Source: Clostridiales bacterium (GTDB lineage: Bacteria > Bacillota > Clostridia > Christensenellales > Borkfalkiaceae). Taken from it: DNA of 64,000 nucleotides. Shown here one piece after another: positions 17,712-26,047 of the stretch (position 1 is its first letter; each line of letters starts with the position of its first letter). The notes below the pieces were generated by a model that saw only the letters and a program-made list of their open reading frames with translations, did no database searches and was not told the origin of the DNA. The position numbers were made by a program, and so were the translations under genes. The DNA is taken from contig SVIN01000004.1 of NCBI GenBank assembly GCA_015069495.1, positions 25,166-89,165 of the forward strand. The letters run 5' to 3'.

Positions 17712-19160
17712 ATGAAAATTTACAACTCTTACACCAAAAGAAAAGAAGAATTTATCCCTTTAGAGGGGAATAAGGTAAAAATGTACGCCTGCGGTATTAC
17801 GGTATCGGGCGAAGCGCATATCGGGCACGGATATCAGGCGTTGATTTACGATATCATGCGTAAATACCTCAAAAAACAGGGGTATGACGTTACCTACGCG
17901 CGTAATTATACCGACGTGGACGATAAAATCATTGCAAAGTCCAAGGAAACGGGTATCCCCGCTGATGAATACGCGGCGAAGATGATTGAAAATATCAACA
18001 CCATCATGGATAAGTTCAACGTGGACGACCCTGACGTGTGGTTGAAAGCAACGCAAAATATCGACAACATCATCGATTTTGTGTCCACCTTGATTGCAAA
18101 GGGACATGCATACGCAACCAAGAACGGCGACGTATATTTTGACGTTGAATCCTTCCCTGGGTATGGCAAATTGTCCAACCGCAACATTGAAGATGCTTTG
18201 GACGGCGTGCGTGTTGACAACGACGATGAAAAGAAAAACGCCTATGATTTCGCTTTGTGGAAGAGTGCGAAAGAGGGGGAAATTTTCTGGGAATCCCCTT
18301 GGGGTAAGGGTAGACCTGGCTGGCACATCGAATGTTCTGCAATGAACCGAGCGGCGTTTGGCGACCAAATCGACATTCACGGCGGTGGGCGCGACCTCAT
18401 CTTCCCGCACCACGAAAACGAAATTGCGCAGACGGAAGCTTTGACGGGCAAGCAGTTTGTAAAATATTGGACGCACAATGGTCTTATCAAGGTCAACGGT
18501 CAAAAAATGAGTAAATCGCTTGGCAACAGCTTGCTCCTGGCCGACCTTTTGGAAAAATATTCGGATGAAGCGGTGAAATTTGCGTTGTTGCAAACCAACT
18601 ACCGCAACGATATCAACATCACGGACGATTTGTTCCCTGATGCGGAAAAACACCTTTACGATTTCTACTCGGTACTTGCAACCTTGGAAGAAGTGATGAG
18701 AAAACTCAAGGGAATGGAATTGACGATAGAGAGTGACGACGCGGCGAAAGCGGCGGAATTTGCACAGAAAGTGGAAGACGAGTTTAACGCTTGCATGAGC
18801 GACGATTTCAACACCGCACTTGCGCTTTCCAACTTATTCGGCTACTTCAAGGAAATCAAGAAACAGCTTGCGGAAGGGACGACCCTTGGTTTGATGGTTG
18901 CGCTTTCGATGGCGGTGCAAATCCGCAAGACCTACGGCTTGCTTGGTTTGTTCGTGAAGAACGCAGGGGAATACAAGACATGGTACGAAGGGAAGAACAC
19001 GGTGGTGATTCCTGCCGAAGTGCAAGCGGTGGCGGAAGAGCGTTGGACGGCGCGTACCAACCGCGATTGGGCGAAGAGTGACGAACTGCGCGCGAAGCTT
19101 GCCGATATGGGTTATGCGGTCAAAGACAGCAAAACGGGCTACGAACTGACGAAAATTTAA
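17712..19160 (+). CDS. cysS: Cysteinyl-tRNA synthetase
   Basis: The 482-residue class I synthetase charges tRNA-Cys. The HIGH motif is at residues 36-39 and KMSKS at 265-269. Zinc ligands are visible as the Cys in MYACG, the Cys in HIECSAM, and His and Glu in [16 protein letters not shown]-like helical domain and C-terminal tail follow. Its N-terminal signature, [15 protein letters not shown], departs from the usual CGPTVYDxxHIGHxR, so it belongs to a divergent branch; all catalytic elements remain. It follows cysE by 73 bases, with its own AAAGGAG site, and is under the T-box upstream. Confidence 0.93.
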   Translation: MKIYNSYTKRKEEFIPLEGNKVKMYACGITVSGEAHIGHGYQALIYDIMRKYLKKQGYDVTYARNYTDVDDKIIAKSKETGIPADEYAAKMIENINTIMDKFNVDDPDVWLKATQNIDNIIDFVSTLIAKGHAYATKNGDVYFDVESFPGYGKLSNRNIEDALDGVRVDNDDEKKNAYDFALWKSAKEGEIFWESPWGKGRPGWHIECSAMNRAAFGDQIDIHGGGRDLIFPHHENEIAQTEALTGKQFVKYWTHNGLIKVNGQKMSKSLGNSLLLADLLEKYSDEAVKFALLQTNYRNDINITDDLFPDAEKHLYDFYSVLATLEEVMRKLKGMELTIESDDAAKAAEFAQKVEDEFNACMSDDFNTALALSNLFGYFKEIKKQLAEGTTLGLMVALSMAVQIRKTYGLLGLFVKNAGEYKTWYEGKNTVVIPAEVQAVAEERWTARTNRDWAKSDELRAKLADMGYAVKDSKTGYELTKI

Positions 19161-19179
19161 GGCAAAGCCCCATCTTTGC

Positions 19180-19209
19180 TTGACAAAAACAGCAAAATGA
19201 TTATATAAT
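19180..19209 (+). promoter_or_regulatory. Promoter of alaS
   Basis: Consensus TTGACA at 19180-19185 and TATAAT at 19204-19209 are separated by 18 bases, in the gap between cysS and alaS. The leader is about 55 bases, too short for a T-box. Confidence 0.8.
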
Positions 19210-19270
19210 GAATGTTGAAAGAGTGATTTTTCAATTTTTACAGTGTAAAACAAACAAGAGGAAATAGATT

Positions 19271-21091
19271 ATGAAAGCGAAAGAATTAAGAGAATTGTAT
19301 CTTGGTTTCTTCAAAGACCGCGGACACAAGGTGATCCCTTCCGCGTCTCTTATCCCTGAAAATGACCCCACCGTATTGTTTACGACGGCGGGTATGCATC
19401 CGCTGGTACCCTATTTGTTGGGTGAAAAGCACCCTGCGGGCAACCGTTTGACGGACGTGCAGAAGTGCGTACGTACGGGGGATATCGACGACGTTGGCGA
19501 TGAAAGACATTGTACTTTCTTCGAAATGCTCGGCAACTGGTCGTTGGGGGATTATTTCAAGAAAGAAATGATTCCTTGGAGCTATGAATTTTTGACGGGT
19601 GAAAAATACCTCAACATTCCTGCGGACAAGCTTGCCGTGACTGTATTCGGCGGTGATGATACTTTGCCTTGCGACGATGAAGCGGCGGCGCTTTGGGAAC
19701 AAGCAGGTATCAAGAAGGAAAATATTTATTATATGCCCCGTGAAAACAACTGGTGGGGTCCCGCAGGCTTGACCGGTCCTTGCGGTACGGACACGGAAAT
19801 GTTCGTTATCCGTAAACCCAAATGCTCGCCTACTTGTAACCCCGACTGTAACTGCGGTGCGTTCTTGGAAATTTGGAACGACGTGTTCATGCGCTTTAAC
19901 AAGCAAGCGGATGGTTCGTACGTAGAATTGTCGCAGAAGAACGTAGATACGGGGATGGGTTTGGAACGTGCGCTTTGCGTGTTGAACGGTAAATCCAGCG
20001 TATACGAAACCGACCTTTTCGAAAATGCCATCAAGACGATTTCCGATTTGACGGGTAAGACCTACGGCGAAGACGAAGAAACGACTAAGGCATTCCGCGT
20101 GTTGCTTGACCATACGCGTACGGCAACCTTCATGTTGGGTGACGAAAAGGGCATCGTGCCTTCCAACACCGACCAAGGTTATATCTTGAGAAGAATCATC
20201 CGCCGTGCAGTTCGTTACGGCAGAAAGATTAACTTGCCCGAAGGCAGTCTTGCAAAGATTTCCGAATCCTTCATTGAAGAATATAAGGACGTTTATCCCG
20301 AACTTCAAATCAACAGCGCGAAGATTGCGGAAGAATTGGCGAAGGAAGAAACGAAATTCAACAAGACCTTACAACAAGGCTTGAAAGAATTTGAAAAATG
20401 CATCAACGGTATCGAACGTAAAAATGCCTTCATGGTGCAGAAAGACCCCGCATACGTAGCGGAAAAAGCCATCAACGGCAAGCAAGCGTTCCACCTTTAC
20501 GATACGTACGGTTTCCCTGTGGAAATCACGGACGAAATGGCAAAAGAACGCGGTTATTCGGTGGATTTGGACGGCTACAAAGCAGCGTTTGAAGAACACC
20601 AGAATAAGAGTAAAGCGGGCAGCGAAGGGAAATTTGCTTGCGGTCTTGCAGACCATAAGGAAGCAACCACCGCATTGCATACGGCAACCCACCTGTTGCA
20701 TGCTGCGTTGAAGAAAGTATGTTCGCCCGACGTCAACCAAAAGGGTTCGAATATCACCGAAGAACGTTTGCGTTTCGACTTCAACCTGCCTCAGCCTATG
20801 ACTGCGGAACAAATCAAAGCGGTTGAAGACCTTGTCAACGAAGTCATCAAGGCGGATATTCCTGTGGTAATGAAGGAAATTACCTTGGACGAAGCGAAGG
20901 CGGAAGGATTCACGGGCTTGTTCGAAAGCAAGTACGGCGAAGTGGTAAAAACCTACACCATCGGTGATTTCTCCAAGGAAATTTGCGGTGGACCTCACGT
21001 GGAATCGACGGGTAAATTGGGTCGTTTCAAAATTCAAAAAGAACAAAGCTCTGGTTCGGGCATCCGCCGTATCAAGGCAGTTTTGGAATAA
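19271..21091 (+). CDS. alaS: Alanyl-tRNA synthetase, short form
   Basis: The 606-residue class II enzyme attaches alanine to tRNA-Ala. The catalytic core spans about residues 1-250 (FTTAGMHPLVPYLLG, RHCTFFEMLGNWSLGDYF), then the tRNA-recognition helical region and an editing domain with HxxxH at H470/H474 and CGGPH at C572/H576. The protein stops right after the editing domain, so the DHHA1/C-Ala oligomerisation domain of the usual roughly 870-residue enzyme is missing. A Cys-rich insertion (C185, C189, C193, C195) in the core could bind a metal. The frame is intact and ends at a clean terminator, so this is a natural short form rather than a truncation by mutation. It has its own promoter and is the only alaS in the window. 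Confidence 0.92.
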   Translation: MKAKELRELYLGFFKDRGHKVIPSASLIPENDPTVLFTTAGMHPLVPYLLGEKHPAGNRLTDVQKCVRTGDIDDVGDERHCTFFEMLGNWSLGDYFKKEMIPWSYEFLTGEKYLNIPADKLAVTVFGGDDTLPCDDEAAALWEQAGIKKENIYYMPRENNWWGPAGLTGPCGTDTEMFVIRKPKCSPTCNPDCNCGAFLEIWNDVFMRFNKQADGSYVELSQKNVDTGMGLERALCVLNGKSSVYETDLFENAIKTISDLTGKTYGEDEETTKAFRVLLDHTRTATFMLGDEKGIVPSNTDQGYILRRIIRRAVRYGRKINLPEGSLAKISESFIEEYKDVYPELQINSAKIAEELAKEETKFNKTLQQGLKEFEKCINGIERKNAFMVQKDPAYVAEKAINGKQAFHLYDTYGFPVEITDEMAKERGYSVDLDGYKAAFEEHQNKSKAGSEGKFACGLADHKEATTALHTATHLLHAALKKVCSPDVNQKGSNITEERLRFDFNLPQPMTAEQIKAVEDLVNEVIKADIPVVMKEITLDEAKAEGFTGLFESKYGEVVKTYTIGDFSKEICGGPHVESTGKLGRFKIQKEQSSGSGIRRIKAVLE

Positions 21092-21104
21092 GATAACCTA
21101 TCAA

Positions 21105-21136
21105 AAAGGAACGGTGCAAAAAACCGTTCCTTTACA
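21105..21136 (+). terminator. Terminator of alaS
   Basis: AAAGGAACGGT and ACCGTTCCTTT form a perfect 11-bp stem, 14 bases after the alaS stop. The T tract is short (three T), so read-through into the next small gene is possible. Confidence 0.75.
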
Positions 21137-21161
21137 ATGATTATGTAGAAATGGAGGGGGC

Positions 21162-21551
21162 ATGTACGCAACGATTGACATGATGACCGCAGATAAAGTA
21201 AAAAAATTGATGCAACCGCTGTTGGATAAAGGCTGTTTTTACGATTACTTTTATGAAAAGGGCGGGGACAGCAGCTGCGTCTATATTTGCCGATTTAAGC
21301 GCGGAAAGGATTACTTTGATTGGCGTGAAGTATCGGGGGCGGAAGAAGTCCACCTTGTTGCCTACGTGAAAGGGGAATTCACCTTTCCCAACCTCAAAAC
21401 GATGTACAAGAAAGAGCACCGAAAATTTTGGTTTAAACATATTTTCCGCAAAGCTACGATGGATGAAAAACGCGAATTTGTCGCCAAGCTTTTGTTGGCG
21501 GAATTGGACAGCGGTAAACCTGACTTTTTCGGTTTAAAATTTGAAGAGTAA
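21162..21551 (+). CDS. Small cytoplasmic protein of unknown function
   Basis: The 129-residue frame starts at an ATG behind a strong GGAGGGGG. It has no signal peptide or membrane helix. It is rich in aromatic and charged residues (for example YDYFYEKGGDSSCVYICRFKRGKDYF), with an alpha-beta pattern and a basic stretch near residues 85-105 (KKEHRKFWFKHIFRK). I do not recognise the family. It lies 70 bases after alaS beyond a terminator with a weak T tract, and converges with the beta-mannosidase gene across a bidirectional terminator. Coding is supported by the ribosome binding site and by its clean placement between terminators. Confidence 0.65.
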   Translation: MYATIDMMTADKVKKLMQPLLDKGCFYDYFYEKGGDSSCVYICRFKRGKDYFDWREVSGAEEVHLVAYVKGEFTFPNLKTMYKKEHRKFWFKHIFRKATMDEKREFVAKLLLAELDSGKPDFFGLKFEE

Positions 21552-21554
21552 AAT

Positions 21555-21585
21555 AAATCCCGTCCTTGATGGACGGGATTTTTCA
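21555..21585. terminator. Bidirectional terminator between convergent genes
   Basis: AAATCCCGTCC (21555-21565) and GGACGGGATTT (21571-21581) form a perfect 11-bp stem with T runs on both strands. It serves the small plus-strand gene and the minus-strand beta-mannosidase. Confidence 0.9.
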
Positions 21586-23988
21586 TTATCGAATATCGTA
21601 AACGGATTTCAAGGTCAATTTCGTGGCGTTGCCCGAAAGGATGCGTACTCGTTTTTCGCCTTGTTCCATGTCGAAGAAATTATCTTCTAACAGCAAATCG
21701 CCGTCCGCGTCCTCGATTTGTACCGCTTTCGCGTAAGCGTCGCTCTTCACAAGAATGGTATCGCCTTGGATTTCCCAAGTCAAATGGGGGTTGACAAAAC
21801 GGTGGTATTTCGCGACACAGAACAACACGCTGTTCTCCGATACCGTTTGACCGTCGATTTCCAAGGTGAAATGCAGGTGTTGCGTTTCGGGATCAAGGTT
21901 TTCGAAGATAACCTTATCCAGCCATTTTACAGACAACGCGTCCACGCAGATATCTTGGGTTTTCGATTGTAAAATACGGCTGTCCGCAGAACGCAATTCC
22001 CAGCGGATTTTACAGTTCATCTCATACATGGTATCGTTTGTTACGCAAAAATGCGCGGATTTTTCTTCGTTGTAAACGCCCTTTTGCGTGTTGATAAAGG
22101 GCTTTGTTTGCACTTCGCCGACCTCTTCGCAGGAGAGTAAAACGGGCGCGTAAAAACGTTTCGCCATGTACTGTAAAGCTTTAAAACGGCCGTCGTAATC
22201 GATACTCGCCCACGAGGTTACGGGCCAGATATCGTTCAATTGCCAATACAAAGTCCCCATGCAACGCCCGCGGTGTCTGCGGAAATGTTCCACCTTGTAT
22301 TTCACCGCTTCCGCCTGCAACAATTGTGAAGCGTACACGAAGGTCGCGAAATCATTCGGGTATAAGTAATTGCGGGTGAGATAGGTCAAAATCAAATCAT
22401 TACCGCCGTTGGACCGCTGATGGCGGTCCATGATTTTACTGTGCACGTTTCTATCTTCGGGCAAAGTGAACCCCTCAATGGTCTTCATACAGGGGAAACC
22501 CTCAAACCCGAACTCGCTGACGTAGCGGTAGAAACGGTTACGGCAGACGAGGTAATTGGCTTCCCAATCATGGCAATCGCCGTACCCCTCGCCGTTCGGG
22601 TCACGGAACCCGCCCACGGAGGTGGGGGAAGAGGGGATGTACGCCAAATAGGGCGCAACGCGCTTCACTGTATCGGGTAAGAGTTTTTCGAATAAATCCA
22701 AGTACACTTGGCTGAGGCGGTCTAAGTCGGGTCTGCCTGAAATGGCAACGTATTCGCGGAAATGCCATTCGATTTCATTGTTACCGCAAATCAATCCCAA
22801 GCACGCGTGGTGACGGATGCGGGTGAGGTTTTGTTCGACTTCGGTCAGGATGCTTTCCGCCATAGCGGGGGTAGGGTCATACACCGAACACGCAAACATC
22901 AAATCGAAGAAGACGACCAAACCCAACTCGTCGCAGATATCGAAGAAGAAATCATCGGGATAATACCCCCCGCCCCATACGCGAATGGCGTTGAAATGAC
23001 AATCACGGCAATGCATCAACAGCGCGCGCGTGCGTTCGGGGGTAATACGGCGGAAAATGTTATCCTCAGGGATATAGTCCGCGCCCATTGCAAACATGGC
23101 TTTGCCATTGATTTCGTAGTAAAAACTTTCACCGTAATCGTCCTTTTCACGGATTAATTTCAAATTGCGCAAACCGATTTTGATTTGCTTTTCATCGACG
23201 GCAACACCGTTTTCCCAAAGCGTTGCGGTCAAAATATACAACGGCTGAGCGCCCATACCGTTCGGCCACCAAAGCTGAGGGTCGGGGATTTCCGTTTCGG
23301 TATTTGCAGGTAAAGTCACTGCCTTGCCATCAGGGGCGGTCAGGGTAATGATCGTTTCCGCGCCGTCCGTTGCGATGGCGGGGGTGAGGAAAACTCTGCC
23401 GTCCGCATGGCGTTGGGTGACGTGCAAATCCAAAATCTGCGCGCTGTCCTTTTCCAAGAGGTAAACGTCCTTCCAAATGCCTGCATCGGGTAAGCGGGGA
23501 CCCCAATCCCACCCCATCATGCAATGCGCCTTGCGCACGTGCGGATAGCCCACCATGCAATCGTTTGCACCGAACAGGTTGGCTTCGGCATTTTTCTCTT
23601 TGATATAGGCGGGTACGGAGTGGCAAACCACCTGCAAACGGTTTTCACCGTTGACCAATGCATGAGTGACATTAAAGGTATAACGCACGTGCATATTGTC
23701 GGTGTCAGCAATTTTTTCACCGTTTAAGTATACTGTACAAAGAGTGTCCAATCCCTCAAAAACGAGGGAAACGGTGCGTCCGTTGGGGGTAAAGGAAAAG
23801 GTTTTTTCAAAAGTATATTCGTGGTCGGCAAGTTCGAGGTAAATATCCTCGTTGTCGCGGTAGTGAGGATTGGGCAACAGTTGGTTGTCCAAGTACAAGA
23901 AGGAGTAGACAGAACCAGGGATTTGTCCGTCTATCTCGTAATGGTTTCCGCTTAAGTGCCATTGACCGTTTAAAAGATATTTTTTCAT
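21586..23988 (-). CDS. GH2-family beta-mannosidase
   Basis: The 800-residue enzyme removes terminal beta-mannose from manno-oligosaccharides. A galactose-binding-like N-terminal sandwich carries the beta-mannosidase signature MGWDWGPRLPDAGIWKDV, followed by an Ig-like sandwich and the TIM barrel. The acid/base Glu is residue 405 in CGNNEIEWHF and the nucleophile Glu is residue 492 in VSEFGFEG. The start is the ATG at 23988, 9 bases after AAGGAG; an ATG 21 bases upstream has no site. There is no signal peptide, so it acts in the cytoplasm on imported sugars. It stands alone with its own promoter and no transporter beside it. Confidence 0.92.
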   Translation of the reverse strand: MKKYLLNGQWHLSGNHYEIDGQIPGSVYSFLYLDNQLLPNPHYRDNEDIYLELADHEYTFEKTFSFTPNGRTVSLVFEGLDTLCTVYLNGEKIADTDNMHVRYTFNVTHALVNGENRLQVVCHSVPAYIKEKNAEANLFGANDCMVGYPHVRKAHCMMGWDWGPRLPDAGIWKDVYLLEKDSAQILDLHVTQRHADGRVFLTPAIATDGAETIITLTAPDGKAVTLPANTETEIPDPQLWWPNGMGAQPLYILTATLWENGVAVDEKQIKIGLRNLKLIREKDDYGESFYYEINGKAMFAMGADYIPEDNIFRRITPERTRALLMHCRDCHFNAIRVWGGGYYPDDFFFDICDELGLVVFFDLMFACSVYDPTPAMAESILTEVEQNLTRIRHHACLGLICGNNEIEWHFREYVAISGRPDLDRLSQVYLDLFEKLLPDTVKRVAPYLAYIPSSPTSVGGFRDPNGEGYGDCHDWEANYLVCRNRFYRYVSEFGFEGFPCMKTIEGFTLPEDRNVHSKIMDRHQRSNGGNDLILTYLTRNYLYPNDFATFVYASQLLQAEAVKYKVEHFRRHRGRCMGTLYWQLNDIWPVTSWASIDYDGRFKALQYMAKRFYAPVLLSCEEVGEVQTKPFINTQKGVYNEEKSAHFCVTNDTMYEMNCKIRWELRSADSRILQSKTQDICVDALSVKWLDKVIFENLDPETQHLHFTLEIDGQTVSENSVLFCVAKYHRFVNPHLTWEIQGDTILVKSDAYAKAVQIEDADGDLLLEDNFFDMEQGEKRVRILSGNATKLTLKSVYDIR

Positions 23989-24009
23989 AGTGAAATACTC
24001 CTTGTGCAT

Positions 24010-24038
24010 AGTATAACATATTGCAATGGGGTTTGCAA
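24010..24038 (-). promoter_or_regulatory. Promoter of the beta-mannosidase gene
   Basis: On the minus strand, TTGCAA and TATACT are separated by 17 bases, ending about 20 bases before the start codon. No AraC-type element like those at 43-54 kb precedes it. Confidence 0.65.
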
Positions 24039-24149
24039 GGTATTTGGGGAAAAGTGTGAAATATTGAAAGTTTGGTAAGGAATTTTGGGAGGCGGTGGTG
24101 GCGGGAGAACAAGCCTTCTCCCGCGGTCGCGCTGACGCACTCTCCTGCT

Positions 24150-24181
24150 GTCACTCTGGAGCGTAGCGATAGAGTCTCAAA
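24150..24181. repeat. Left 32-bp inverted repeat of the GIY-YIG unit
   Basis: It begins GTCACTCTGGAGCGTAGCGA and is exactly complementary to 24514-24545. Its inner end contains the nuclease stop codon (24177-24179, minus strand). Confidence 0.9.
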
Positions 24182-24464
24182 AGGCGCATTCTTCGTATAG
24201 ATCGTTCCACTCTGGATTTAAAGAATTGATTAAGTCCTCTTTCTTTTTACGCAGTAAATTTTTTATTTGTTTTTCCCTAATAATGGCGTTTTTTATATCT
24301 GTGGTTGATTCGTAGTATACCAATTTGCAAATTTTATATCGAGCAGTAAAGGAGTTTTTATCTAAATGATTTTTATGTTCGTATACTCTACGAGTTAAAT
24401 CATTGGTTACACCAGTATATAAAACGGTTTGCGTTTTGTTTGTCATGATATAAACATAATACAT
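24177..24464 (-). CDS. GIY-YIG single-domain endonuclease-like protein
   Basis: The 95-residue protein opens with YYVYIMTN and LYTGVTNDLTRRVYEH, the GIY-YIG core (here YVY...YTG) with the catalytic Arg, and continues with the YYE and REKQIK segments that carry the metal-binding Glu of the YhbQ/UPF0213-type family. The family nicks or cuts DNA; members stand alone or form the N-terminal part of UvrC. The start ATG follows AGAGG. A consensus promoter lies at 24482-24510. The whole gene sits between perfect inverted repeats, and its stop codon is inside one of them. A role in spreading the repeats is inferred, not shown. Confidence 0.9.
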   Translation of the reverse strand: MYYVYIMTNKTQTVLYTGVTNDLTRRVYEHKNHLDKNSFTARYKICKLVYYESTTDIKNAIIREKQIKNLLRKKKEDLINSLNPEWNDLYEECAF

Positions 24465-24481
24465 AAGCTACCTCTAAGTTT

Positions 24482-24510
24482 ATTATATTCCATATACTGT
24501 GAAGTGTCAA
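24482..24510 (-). promoter_or_regulatory. Consensus promoter of the GIY-YIG gene
   Basis: TTGACA and TATAAT, both perfect, with a 17-base spacer on the minus strand. It lies wholly inside the inverted repeats, so the unit carries its own expression signal. Confidence 0.85.
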
Positions 24511-24513
24511 GTA

Positions 24514-24545
24514 TTTGAGACTCTATCGCTACGCTCCAGAGTGAC
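24514..24545. repeat. Right 32-bp inverted repeat of the GIY-YIG unit
   Basis: This is the exact reverse complement of 24150-24181, 32 of 32 bases. Confidence 0.9.
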
Positions 24546-24561
24546 GAGGGGGACTGGGGTT

Positions 24562-24599
24562 GCAAAAAAAAACTCCGCCCGAATCATCGAGCGGAGTTT
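24562..24599 (-). terminator. Terminator of the SipW-like operon
   Basis: AAACTCCGC (24570-24578) pairs with GCGGAGTTT (24591-24599). On the minus strand the stem is followed by a run of T, just past the last gene of the operon. Confidence 0.85.
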
Positions 24600-24606
24600 C
24601 CTACCC

Positions 24607-26016
24607 TTACGGGTTAACTTCCAAATAATAATTGTATGCATCCTGAATCGCAATCATGTACGGTATAATTTCCGAACGCGTCGAATTACGTTTTACCTTG
24701 ACTTCCTGACCGCCGTTGTAAACGTTGTAGAAGGGCGCGGCGTTTTCAAAAGCAACGCGCAACAACTCGTAACCAGGCTTATTGTAGTTGTTTTTGTTGT
24801 TGACAACCTTCCAAATCGTCTGCAAGAAACGCGAGTTGTCAATATCGTTAAATACGTCTTGGTCAGCTGCGGACATTAACTGTTCAGCGGTTGTGTATTT
24901 ATCGTATTGGTCGCCTTGTTCATAACCAACCTTATACGTCCAGCCATCGATGAAGGAGTAGTCCTTTTTCGAGGCAACCCAATTTTCGTAATCCACCGCA
25001 TATTCACCCGAATCGCGGTAAAGTTCGGGTTCTGCCGTACCTTCGTACATTTGCCCCAAGTGATACCAAGTACCATAGGGTGAGCCCACACCGCCCGTGG
25101 AATAGCCCATAATGTAGGTGATAGCTTTCCCCGTAGGGGAATCTTCCGCATTTACGGTGATATACAATACGTATTCACAACCCGAAGGGCCGTTGTTGTA
25201 AGCATCGCCCGTGGTTCTTGCGTCCATGTTTTCACGGCGAATCATGACGGTAACGGGTACGTCCTCACCGTCCATGTTAATCATCAAATCCCCGCCGAAC
25301 AACCGATCGAAGAAGGCTTTGTCTTCCCCAAGGTTGGCAATAGCCATCGATTTGTCTTCCTTATATCTTTGGTCGAAGTATTCCGCGAGGTAGTAATACC
25401 CATTGTCCGATTCCTTATCGTTCAAAATTGCAAGGAATTTATCGTGTACAGACCCAACCTTTTTACCGAAACGCAAGTTAATCAAGGTCAAAAGGTCTTG
25501 ATTGACCGCAGCGGCGTCGATTTGGTAGGTAACGTAGATGTCGCGCGTGGTGTAAGGGGGAATCCAGTCCTGCGTGTTAAAGGTAGGGGTGGTATCCGTG
25601 TCCACGTCCTTGGTAATAATGGTCAAACCATTGCCAATCAACGCGTTGTTTAACGAAGCATCGTTCCATTGCGCACCCAAATACCAATAGGTCATGGGGG
25701 TGTTGTTCCACAACGTAACTTTATAAGTAACCGTACTGTACGTCCGCGAACCGTTAACCCCCGCGGAAAGGTAAGTGGGGTGGGTAAAGTGTACGTTGAG
25801 GTTGTGCGCATTTTGCGTAGCATGCAAGGCTACCGCGCTGATATGTAAAATTTCGGGCGGGCCAAAGGTGATTTCTTCCAAGGAAACGTCAATGATATCC
25901 GAATCGGGTATCGCCTCTCCTTCGCTGTATGCCCAGGTAGCATAAACCCCCGTTATACATAAAGAAAGCGATAAAACGGATGCAACGATGGCTTTGATAG
26001 CAGTCATTGGATTCAT
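24607..26016 (-). CDS. Large exported protein with SipW/TasA-class signal peptide
   Basis: The 469-residue protein follows AAAGGAGGTG. Its signal peptide ends in CITGVYATWAYSEGEA, the pattern (hydrophobic core, then YATW and a small acidic stretch) of SipW-dependent exported proteins such as TasA. Residues about 40-170 read as a TasA/camelysin-like beta-sandwich. Residues about 170-469 form a mixed Tyr/Asp-rich domain I do not recognise. It is the third gene of a minus-strand operon, 31 bases behind the SipW-like peptidase that should process it. By family knowledge it may form extracellular fibres or surface layers. It is longer than TasA (about 260 residues), so it may be a minor pilin-like or tip component. 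Confidence 0.75.
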   Translation of the reverse strand: MNPMTAIKAIVASVLSLSLCITGVYATWAYSEGEAIPDSDIIDVSLEEITFGPPEILHISAVALHATQNAHNLNVHFTHPTYLSAGVNGSRTYSTVTYKVTLWNNTPMTYWYLGAQWNDASLNNALIGNGLTIITKDVDTDTTPTFNTQDWIPPYTTRDIYVTYQIDAAAVNQDLLTLINLRFGKKVGSVHDKFLAILNDKESDNGYYYLAEYFDQRYKEDKSMAIANLGEDKAFFDRLFGGDLMINMDGEDVPVTVMIRRENMDARTTGDAYNNGPSGCEYVLYITVNAEDSPTGKAITYIMGYSTGGVGSPYGTWYHLGQMYEGTAEPELYRDSGEYAVDYENWVASKKDYSFIDGWTYKVGYEQGDQYDKYTTAEQLMSAADQDVFNDIDNSRFLQTIWKVVNNKNNYNKPGYELLRVAFENAAPFYNVYNGGQEVKVKRNSTRSEIIPYMIAIQDAYNYYLEVNP

Positions 26017-26047
26017 TTTATCACCTCCTTTGTGTGCATGTAAAATT

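Larger units (their letters stand above)
24150..24545 (-). mobile_element. GIY-YIG nuclease unit bounded by perfect 32-bp inverted repeats
   Basis: Two perfect 32-bp inverted repeats (24150-24181 and 24514-24545) enclose a GIY-YIG nuclease gene and its consensus promoter in 396 bases. The promoter -35 box starts 3 bases inside the right repeat, and the gene's TGA stop lies within the left repeat. Repeat copies without the gene occur at 16865 (interrupted) and 39781 (two mismatches in 28). This layout suggests a small mobile or mobilisable unit. I saw no target-site duplication and no transposase. Confidence 0.65.

Noticed and set aside
19210..19270. T-box or attenuator before alaS
   Set aside because: The leader is about 55 bases with no stem I, specifier or terminator.
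24041..24080. Possible AraC-type element before the beta-mannosidase promoter
   Set aside because: No TTGYAAC pair with a 21-base step is present at the expected position.
24098..24124. GGGAGAA/TTCTCCC hairpin as a terminator
   Set aside because: It lacks a T run on either strand and no gene ends there; it is probably part of repeat-derived sequence.
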